This document shows, piece after piece, positions 15,655-21,456 of a stretch of DNA of 21,456 bases (position 1 is its first letter; every line of letters starts with the position of its first letter). This DNA is from Chrysochromulina tobinii (Eukaryota; Haptophyta; Prymnesiales; Chrysochromulinaceae), in contig JWZX01000623.1 of the NCBI GenBank assembly GCA_001275005.1, forward strand, positions 1 through 21,456, read 5' to 3'. Both the position numbers and the translations under genes were made by a program. The notes beneath the pieces were generated by a model. That model ran no database searches, had not been told where the DNA came from, and saw only the letters and a list, made by a program, of their open reading frames with translations.

Positions 15655-18600
15655 TCACTCGTCCAGACCATGGTTGGCTTCGATGTACGCTTCGTGGTAC
15701 GCACGAAGATATTCCTCGTCGTCGCTCACGCTACTCGTCTCGCTAAAGCACTCGCTCCACGGCGGCGAGGGCGGCAGGGCGGCGAGGGTGGCGGCAGCGG
15801 CGGCGGTAGCGGCAGCGGCGGCGGCGGCGGCGGCGGCGCTGGCGGCGGCGTCAGTGGCGGCGGCGGCGGCGGCGCTGGTGCTGAGACGGAGGAGCTCTCG
15901 CGGCTGCGCATGGAGCTCGAGCAGCTCGACGACGAGATCGACATCTCGCTTCGTCATCCCGCTGTCGAGAGCTGTGAGGACCAGCACCTGGACCAGCGCT
16001 AACAACTCGGCCGCCATCATCTCGGCCGCCGCCGCCTTCTCAGCCGCTGCCGCCTCCTCGGCCGCTGCCGCCTTCTCGGCCGCTGCCGCCTTCTCGGCTG
16101 CTGCGGCCGCCTTCTCGGCCGCTGTGGCCGCCTTCTCGACGGCCGCTATTGCCTCGGCCGCCGCCACTGCCTCGGCCGCCGCCACTGCCTCGGCGGCCGC
16201 AACCACTTTAGCCGCAGCCCTCTCAGCTGCCTCCTTCTCGGCTGCCGCCTTCTCGGCCAGCGCCGCAACTTCCTCTGACACCGCCGCCTTTCCAGCCGCC
16301 TCTTTTTCGGCTGCCGCCTTCAGGGCCGCCACTTCCACAGTCACCACCTTCTCGACCGCCAACGCCTCGGCTGCTTCTGTATGTTCCTGCTCCTTCCTCG
16401 GCTTCAACCAAGCCGCCCTCGCCGCCATAGGGTTCAGCCGAACGACGCTGCCTTGTAGCTGGAGCCACGCGCCCTGGACCAGGCGCTTCGACTTGCGCCT
16501 CGCAGACGCGGGGTCCTTTGCACTTGGAGCACTGCCCTTGTCGACAGCAACTGCTTGGTACGGGGCGGACCTTGCAGCCGTGCTGAGCGACGTTGTGAAT
16601 CGCCAGGGCTTCGTCGTGGGAAAGGGTGGATTGAGCTGCGACAAGCTCCGGCTAGACGATCCAGCACGCCAACGCGAGGTGAACAACGTAGGTAGGCTCC
16701 ACGCTCGTTCAAGCCTCTGAAACTCCTTTGCTGACACGTTCTCGGATGTCACCTTCCCTGAGTCCAGCCTCCCTGAGTCCAGCCTCCCTGAGTCCTCGGT
16801 CGAGCCCGATGAGGGGGAGGGGGTGAAAGGGGATGTGGGAGGGGTCGAATCTAGGTCCCTTCGCAGCGAGAGGACCAGCTGTGCATCGAGCCAGTGCATT
16901 TGGCAGCTCCGCGCCTCTGCTGAGAGGGGGGAGCAGCGGTTGCCTGAGTGGAGGGCTTCTGTAGAGGGCAGCGGCTGGCCGAGTGAAGAGGGCACCGGCT
17001 GCCTGAGAGGGGGGCTTGTGAACGGCTCCACTACGACGGGCGAAGCGATTGTCTGCTTGGCGCCTGTGAACGATCGCCTGTGAACAATCGCCTGCTTGGT
17101 GAGGGTGTCGTCCGGTAAGCAGCCCCGAGGGTGGGCAACGCTGATGGCGCCCGATGAGAGCCGCGCCTCAGGTAAAGCAGGTGAGGAAGTGGCAGCGGCA
17201 GCGGCGGCAGTGTCGGTGTCAGCCGCTGGCATGGTGGCTGATGTGGGGGCGGCGCTGGGAGGGGCGTTGCTGTCAGGCGCTGCACTGGCAGCCCCGATTG
17301 CGGAAGCATAGGCGCGGATGAGAGCGGAGACGGTGGGCTGATGGGCAGCCGGTCTCGTGGCAAAGGGCAAAGGTGGCATGCTCGGCACGGGCTCGGAGCT
17401 CGGCACGGGCTCGGAGCTCGGCACGGGCTCGGAGCTCGGCACGGGCTCGGAGCTCGGCGCCGGAGTCGAGACGGATTTCGCGACCGCCTCTGCAGTGGCA
17501 GACGGACGAAGGTGCAGAGCGTTGGTTGCGAGTCGCACCTTCTCGTTGAGCATAGCAGTCTGGTAGGGAGAGAGCGGCAGCTTGCGGGCGAGCTCGTACA
17601 TCCGGAGGGCGTCTTCGTACTCGCACAGCTTGAGGTGCATGTTGCCCGCGCTGATCCAGTAGTTGGGCTTCAAACAGTCGAGATGCACCGCATGATGAAA
17701 GCTGAGCAGCGCGCTTCGGAAGTCGCCCTTGTCATTGAGCGTCATACCCTCGCGAGCCATCGTGAGCGCCTCCAAAGTGCGCGGGTGTGAACTCATCGAT
17801 GAACTCATCGATGGCCTCTCCCCCATCCAATCAACACCACGTGAGGTATGATGCAGCCCCTGGCGCAGCAGCTCCGCCTCGGCGCTGCCCGAGAACGGGA
17901 CTGAGTTCGAAAACGGAGAAACGTTGCGGAGTCGCTCGGTGGCGGGCGGCGAAGGCGACGAGGCGGCACAGCGGGCGGCTTGAGAGACGATTGGTGCCGT
18001 GTTGATGGCGTCCGACCCCCAAGACACTCGTCGCACGGCACGCACTGCATCGTCTCGAATGAGCCGCGCTTCGGGCACCAGCTCACTGCCCTCCGCGGGC
18101 GCAGCGGTGGGGCCGGGATCGGCGGCACACTCGCCGGCAGCGGTGGCGGCGCTGAACGTCGCGGATTCGGCGGCCCTCATCCTGTGGGCGCGCCACGCAG
18201 TCTGCACGTGCGTGCATGCGGCTTCTTCAAGCGGCCGCATGGTCTCCGCCTCCAGCGCCTTGGCATGGAAAGCGTCGCTTAGCTCCGCCGACGCTCCTAG
18301 GCGCTTGGCTCGCAGCCAGCCGACGAAGGTGCTAGAGACGAAGCCCTCGTCCAAGGGGTCGAAAGGAGGGCCTGGGGACGCGAGAGGATACCCGCGAAGG
18401 CTAGCCATGATGGAATGCGGGCTCGTTGTCGAAGAAGTTGGGCCAGAAGGGATCTCAGATGGCGTCACCGGCTCATTCGGACGTTTGAACGGCAGCACTG
18501 GGATCGGCGATGGCAGAGATGGCGATGGTAGAGATGGCAGTGGGATCCCACCCTGCGGCTCCTGCACCACATGTACCCGCGCCGCCGCCTCGACATCTTG

Positions 18601-19581
18601 TGCCTCATGGCTCAGTTGGTCTATGAGGAATCCGATGGCAACTTCGACCGCTTCCGTTTTGGCGGCCGCCTCGGCGCGCATCTGCTCCATCGCGCTCGCG
18701 CTCGCGGCCAGCTGCTCCTCGAGGCGCCAGATTGCCGCGGCCACGGTGGAAGAGGTAGCCTCCGCTCGCAACTCCGACCGAGCCTCCACCGCCTCCACCG
18801 CCTCCACCGCCTCCACCGCCTCCACCGCCTCCACCGCCTCCACCGCCTCCACCGCCTCCACTGCCTCCACCACCTCCACCGCCTCCACCGCCTCCACTGC
18901 CTTTACCGCCTTTACCGCCTTTACCGCCGCCGCGCTGTCTGCCTCCGCCACCGCCCGCCCCCCTCCGGAGGCCGCATGCTGCTCGCAGAGCGCCGCATCG
19001 AGCGCACGTTCCAGCTTCTCAACCGGCGAGCGCTTGGCCTGGTTGGATACACGTGCGCGCTTAAGCCGCAAGGCGAGGACGTCAGCAGGCGGCAGGGGAA
19101 GACGCGGGTGCTTTGTCGGACTTTTGTCGTCGACCCGAAGGTCTTCATCATCAACGCAGGCGCGGCGCGTAAGCGGGATGAATTGAGTGAGCGCAGCCCG
19201 TTGCTGCTCGACCTGCCCCAAAAAATGCTTCAGCCTTGAGGCACGAGTCCGCACGTGCCCAAGTGCCGTCTTGAGGTGAGCCTCGCGCCTAAGCACTGTT
19301 GCAAGCTGGTCTTCGAGCGGGACTGCACCCGATTTGCGTTCCTCGGCCTCTGATTCCTCTTGGCTGACATCGATGCTCCATGCCATGTTGATTTTCGTTG
19401 CCATCCATTCAATTGCATCCGCATGAGTCTCGCCGTCTGCGGAGGTGAAGGAGTCTTCATTCTCCAGGCTTGTGAGCTTCATTCCGCCCGACAAGCAGTG
19501 GTGGCGCACGCGAGTCTCACGTGATGCGAATGCCGCACCAGCTGCGATAGCCATCGGCATGGTGGCCGCTGCGTTAGCCAT
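15655..19581 (-). CDS. TPR / IQ-motif / coiled-coil protein, about 1308 residues
   Basis: An intronless frame. The first ATG is at 19581; the frame is open further to a TTG at 19662 (27 more residues), which is an unlikely start in a eukaryote. Residue numbers here count from 19662. There is a helical segment with basic and acidic clusters (100-220), an (EAV)n repeat (247-294), an IQ-like calmodulin-binding motif VQTAWRAHRMR (486-496), an RVSW PP1-docking-like motif (545-548), and two to three TPR helices (about 626-715: ALTMAREGMTLNDKGDFRSA, NYWISAGNMHLKLCEYEDAL). A long Ser/Pro-rich disordered part follows, with (SSEPVP) four times (737-761) and DSGRL repeats. Then come an Ala/Glu/Lys coiled coil (1090-1220), a poly-Ala run, and an acidic end. 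It is probably a scaffold, perhaps cytoskeletal; I do not recognise a named family. Confidence 0.83.
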   Translation of the reverse strand: MANAAATMPMAIAAGAAFASRETRVRHHCLSGGMKLTSLENEDSFTSADGETHADAIEWMATKINMAWSIDVSQEESEAEERKSGAVPLEDQLATVLRREAHLKTALGHVRTRASRLKHFLGQVEQQRAALTQFIPLTRRACVDDEDLRVDDKSPTKHPRLPLPPADVLALRLKRARVSNQAKRSPVEKLERALDAALCEQHAASGGGRAVAEADSAAAVKAVKAVKAVEAVEAVEVVEAVEAVEAVEAVEAVEAVEAVEAVEAVEARSELRAEATSSTVAAAIWRLEEQLAASASAMEQMRAEAAAKTEAVEVAIGFLIDQLSHEAQDVEAAARVHVVQEPQGGIPLPSLPSPSLPSPIPVLPFKRPNEPVTPSEIPSGPTSSTTSPHSIMASLRGYPLASPGPPFDPLDEGFVSSTFVGWLRAKRLGASAELSDAFHAKALEAETMRPLEEAACTHVQTAWRAHRMRAAESATFSAATAAGECAADPGPTAAPAEGSELVPEARLIRDDAVRAVRRVSWGSDAINTAPIVSQAARCAASSPSPPATERLRNVSPFSNSVPFSGSAEAELLRQGLHHTSRGVDWMGERPSMSSSMSSHPRTLEALTMAREGMTLNDKGDFRSALLSFHHAVHLDCLKPNYWISAGNMHLKLCEYEDALRMYELARKLPLSPYQTAMLNEKVRLATNALHLRPSATAEAVAKSVSTPAPSSEPVPSSEPVPSSEPVPSSEPVPSMPPLPFATRPAAHQPTVSALIRAYASAIGAASAAPDSNAPPSAAPTSATMPAADTDTAAAAAATSSPALPEARLSSGAISVAHPRGCLPDDTLTKQAIVHRRSFTGAKQTIASPVVVEPFTSPPLRQPVPSSLGQPLPSTEALHSGNRCSPLSAEARSCQMHWLDAQLVLSLRRDLDSTPPTSPFTPSPSSGSTEDSGRLDSGRLDSGKVTSENVSAKEFQRLERAWSLPTLFTSRWRAGSSSRSLSQLNPPFPTTKPWRFTTSLSTAARSAPYQAVAVDKGSAPSAKDPASARRKSKRLVQGAWLQLQGSVVRLNPMAARAAWLKPRKEQEHTEAAEALAVEKVVTVEVAALKAAAEKEAAGKAAVSEEVAALAEKAAAEKEAAERAAAKVVAAAEAVAAAEAVAAAEAIAAVEKAATAAEKAAAAAEKAAAAEKAAAAEEAAAAEKAAAAEMMAAELLALVQVLVLTALDSGMTKRDVDLVVELLELHAQPRELLRLSTSAAAAAATDAAASAAAAAAAAAATAAAAATLAALPPSPPWSECFSETSSVSDDEEYLRAYHEAYIEANHGLDE
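16018..16330 (-). repeat. EKAAAA-type coding repeat in the TPR/IQ gene
   Basis: Tandem and degenerate 15-21-bp units built from GCCGCCGCCTTCTCGGCC-like words (plus strand), encoding AEKAAAAEKAAAAEE and related sequence near the C-terminus. The 17-mer GCCGCCGCCGCCTTCTC is identical to units in the repeat at 3539-3805. Copies further right (to about 16330) are more diverged. Confidence 0.85.
16740..16800 (-). repeat. 15-bp repeat encoding DSGRL
   Basis: About three near-identical copies of CCTGAGTCCAGCCTC on the plus strand, encoding DSGRLDSGRLDSGK in the disordered part of the TPR/IQ protein. The repeat is short and in frame. Confidence 0.8.
17380..17462 (-). repeat. 18-bp tandem repeat encoding SSEPVP
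   Basis: Four copies of an 18-bp unit (CTCGGCACGGGCTCGGAG on the plus strand), nearly identical in sequence, encoding SSEPVP four times after the TPR helices. The near identity of the copies suggests recent expansion. Confidence 0.92.
18781..18926 (-). repeat. 9-bp tandem repeat encoding EAV
   Basis: About 16 copies of GCCTCCACC on the plus strand, encoding (EAV)n, with a few CTGCCTCCA, CACCTCCAC and TTTACC variants at the right end that encode VVEAV and KAV. The three-residue periodicity differs from a classic heptad coiled coil. Confidence 0.93.
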
Positions 19582-19753
19582 CGGGACGCGTTTAAATGGG
19601 GGATTGACGAACTCAGCTTGAAAATTACGCAGGCAACGGAATACGAGCGCATGCAATGCCAAGAATGGCGATGAGTCCGAGGGGGGCTTCAGGTTTCGTT
19701 CTTCACAGGTTATCGGTTTGGCGCTCGTGTTCGGGCACCCTCATGCCGAGGGG
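19582..19753. promoter_or_regulatory. Divergent promoter between the TPR/IQ gene and the PAN-cyclophilin gene
   Basis: 172 bp lie between the two ATGs (19581 minus, 19754 plus). The sequence is less GC-rich, with AAATTACGC and TTTAAATG words, but no element of known type was recognised. The assignment rests on orientation. If the minus-strand gene began upstream of 19662, the space would be shorter still. Confidence 0.5.
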
Positions 19754-21121
19754 ATGCGCCCGGCCCACGCGGTGCTCCTCTTGGCGTGCGTAGCGTGCAT
19801 CGTGCTGGTGCAGATCAAAGTCACGACGCCCTCTAACTCGAGTGTTCGATGTCCGCAGCCACAGCAGCTCGCTACCAGCCGTGCGCCCACGCCGCCGCCG
19901 TCATCAGCACCGCCGCCACCGCCACCGTCGCCGCTGCGGAGCGAACCCGACGAATGCTACACGTTTGAGCACACCGAGATGGCCGGTGGGGGCGTTGTGG
20001 GCGGCGGCGCGCGCCTCAAGCTTGAAAGCGCGCGCGCGTGCTGCGAGGCGTGCCGTGCCCACAACAGGGCGCAGCCGCGGCCACGAGGCCGCCTTAACTG
20101 CACGACGTGGGTGTACAATCACGATGCGGCGCACCCGCAGGCGCGCGAGTGCTGGTTCAAGCGACACGAGAGCCCATGGGCAGACGTCGAGCTCCTTGCC
20201 AACGGCTCGCGCTCTTGGACCACCGGGCTCGTGCTCACGCCGCCGCCGCGCGTTGCGGGCGTCGCGCCAACGTCGCGCTCGTGCGGCGACGGCCGGTGGC
20301 GCCGCCTGGCCGAGAACGTCGCCGGCCCCCTCTACCACCATCCGCGGGTTGCGGGCGTCCATGCCGACGAGATCTCCCTCTGCCCGCCGGTGTACGCGCA
20401 CGAGGCGCACTTGGCGCTCGCCTTCGGCCCACTCGCATACGACGGCGGCGCCAGCAGCGTAGGCTCGGCTCCGGGCGCAAGGGTGGGCGCGGGCACGGGC
20501 GCGGGCGCGGGCGCGGGCGCGAGCGCGGCGGATGCGGGCGCGGCGGCGGTCGTACGCATACGGCTCAATCACGGTACGTGCCCCTTAGCCGCCGCGTGGC
20601 TCGATGCTTTACTCGACGCGGGCACGTGTGCCAACCTGACGCGCGCCGCGTGTGCGCCGCACTGCTGTCACATGTATCGCGCCGAAGCGGTCATGGGCAA
20701 GCACCGGCTGCGTGACGCGCTGTACCGGGCGCATGGCTACGATCCGGCGCACCCGCCGCGCTGGGGCGTCGATTATTGGTGGGGGCCTCCGTATGCCTTC
20801 GTGCAGGGGCGACTGTGGCACGGCGGGCCGGCGCCATGGACGTCGACCTCGACCGCGTTGCCTTCCGAGGGAGAGCTGCCAACCCTGCACCGTGGCACCG
20901 TCGAGCTCGTCGGCGGCGGGCCTGACTTTCTGATCGCGCTCGCCGACCACCCGATGATGCCGCCGCACAATGCCTTTGGGCATGTGGTGACGGAGGACAT
21001 GCCTTTGCTCGATGCGCTGGTCGAGCGCCGGCCACTCGTAGTGCAGAATTGGGGCGCGATCAATGCGACCGTCTTTGAGACGCCCGTGCCCTTCGCGCTG
21101 CGACGCTTATCAAGGGTCTAG
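19754..21121 (+). CDS. Type II membrane or secreted protein with PAN-like and cyclophilin-like domains
   Basis: 455 codons from ATG 19754; an in-frame TTG upstream at 19718 is not a likely start. Residues 5-22 form one hydrophobic segment (AVLLLACVACIVLVQIKV), a signal anchor or signal peptide. A proline-rich stretch (44-62) follows, then a PAN/apple-like cysteine domain (68-160: CYTFEH, ARACCEACRAHN, LNCTTWVYNHD, ARECWFKRHE). After a linker with a GAGAGA repeat (245-256), residues 264-450 form a divergent cyclophilin-like peptidyl-prolyl isomerase domain. The support is YRAEAV (R309, matching the catalytic arginine region), WGPPYAFVQGRLW (Q351), GTVELVGGGPDFLIALADHP, and HNAFGHVVTEDMPLLDALVE (H405). 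The tryptophan that contacts cyclosporin in CypA is not evident. The likely role is protein folding or surface binding in the secretory route; isomerase activity is unproven. Confidence 0.83.
   Translation: MRPAHAVLLLACVACIVLVQIKVTTPSNSSVRCPQPQQLATSRAPTPPPSSAPPPPPPSPLRSEPDECYTFEHTEMAGGGVVGGGARLKLESARACCEACRAHNRAQPRPRGRLNCTTWVYNHDAAHPQARECWFKRHESPWADVELLANGSRSWTTGLVLTPPPRVAGVAPTSRSCGDGRWRRLAENVAGPLYHHPRVAGVHADEISLCPPVYAHEAHLALAFGPLAYDGGASSVGSAPGARVGAGTGAGAGAGASAADAGAAAVVRIRLNHGTCPLAAAWLDALLDAGTCANLTRAACAPHCCHMYRAEAVMGKHRLRDALYRAHGYDPAHPPRWGVDYWWGPPYAFVQGRLWHGGPAPWTSTSTALPSEGELPTLHRGTVELVGGGPDFLIALADHPMMPPHNAFGHVVTEDMPLLDALVERRPLVVQNWGAINATVFETPVPFALRRLSRV
20480..20528 (+). repeat. GC-rich hexamer repeat encoding GAGAGA
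   Basis: Tandem GCGGGC hexamers with one GCGGGCAC variant in the linker between the PAN-like and cyclophilin-like domains, encoding alternating Gly and Ala. It is simple-sequence expansion in a linker. Confidence 0.85.
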
Positions 21122-21456
21122 ATGACTTATGTGTCGGCTTTTTGAACCCGCTGTCGACGGGCTGGCCACAGGAATGATGGCGTTTGTGCTCGACCGGCAA
21201 TTATAATCAGAGAGAGTCGGGTACAATAGGGGGGGGGGCGTCGAGGCCGTCGCGTTCAAATTTAGTCGGGGCCGCAAAGAGCGCGACCCGCCCCAGGCCC
21301 CCAATAACTCTAGTGAACGAGGCGGAGGAAATGTAAAATTGCGACCCGTCGACCGCGGCGCCTCTTCCGTAGGAAGGTCCCACACACCAACCCAACGTAA
21401 CACACCATCCCAACGCGTTCGCACAGCGAAAGAAAATTTCGCTCTGCTCTGGAGCA
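21122..21456. other. 3' flank of the PAN-cyclophilin gene to the window end
   Basis: 335 bp after the stop. It contains a run of ten G (21229-21238) and ATGTAAAATT at 21331-21340. A TGTAA word there could be a polyadenylation signal, by analogy with some algae; this is a guess. Minus-strand frames of about 100 and 68 codons have no recognisable domain. Nothing else was seen. Confidence 0.45.

Noticed and set aside
15674-16720. A 348-codon plus-strand frame rich in Ala/Ser
   Set aside because: It is the antisense of the EKAAAA coiled coil of the TPR/IQ gene; low-complexity GC-rich DNA keeps all frames open.
17999-19186. A 395-codon plus-strand frame opposite the TPR/IQ gene
   Set aside because: It consists mainly of Ser/Thr/Ala runs produced by the complement of the EAV repeat and coding sequence, with no domain. 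The minus strand has TPR and IQ motifs.
21110-21424. A 104-codon minus-strand frame at the right end
   Set aside because: No recognisable domain, it overlaps the G-run and the end of the PAN-cyclophilin gene, and codon use is unlike the real genes.

Overview
The window looks like nuclear DNA of a GC-rich unicellular eukaryote, most likely a microalga of the haptophyte or stramenopile type. The reasons are: introns of roughly 110-205 nt with GT...AG ends inside conserved protein domains; large multidomain proteins (an AP2 domain joined to an SP-RING, a tubulin-tyrosine-ligase-like protein, a HARP/SNF2 helicase); very high GC at third codon positions; and low-complexity Ala/Glu tracts within the genes. 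The lineage is an inference; no rRNA or organellar marker is present. No bacterial operons, CRISPR arrays, tRNAs or transposase genes were seen.

Layout from left to right. (1) 1-2412, +: the 3' part of a SMARCAL1-type annealing helicase with two introns. (2) 2807-5494, -: a probable nuclear regulator combining a Tudor-like domain, an SP-RING (SUMO E3 type) zinc finger, an AP2 DNA-binding domain, an 18-bp Glu/Ala minisatellite and a second Tudor-like domain. It contains a stretch where the best coding frame differs from the open frame. (3) 6217-7405, -: a membrane protein of two repeated four-helix units, interrupted by one 118-nt intron. (4) 7605-12578, -: a 1657-residue LRR / coiled-coil / tubulin-tyrosine-ligase-like protein without introns. 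(5) 12642-14597, +: a protein resembling SGNH hydrolases, starting 63 bp from gene 4 on the opposite strand. (6) 14610-15176, +: a cysteine-rich domain in the same frame as gene 5, separated from it by a single TAG stop; it may be the last exon of gene 5. (7) 15655-19581 (or 19662), -: a large TPR / IQ / coiled-coil protein. (8) 19754-21121, +: a type II membrane or secreted protein with a PAN-like cysteine-rich domain and a divergent cyclophilin domain, divergent from gene 7.

The genes do not form an obvious pathway. Genes 1 and 2 are convergent, both nuclear in character, and both carry SUMO-interaction-like motifs. Genes 4 and 7 are both large coiled-coil proteins with a PP1-docking-like RVS[F/W] motif, suggesting a cytoskeletal or ciliary setting. 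Genes 5/6 and 8 both look extracytoplasmic and have cysteine-rich domains. Two divergent gene pairs (4/5 and 7/8) are separated by very short presumed bidirectional promoters.

The most interesting observations are: the AP2/SP-RING/Tudor fusion; the frame conflict inside it; the in-frame stop between genes 5 and 6; the PAN-cyclophilin fusion; the duplicated tetraspan protein; and the same 18-bp minisatellite-like unit in three separate genes. All functional calls rest on motif recognition by eye; no database search was run.
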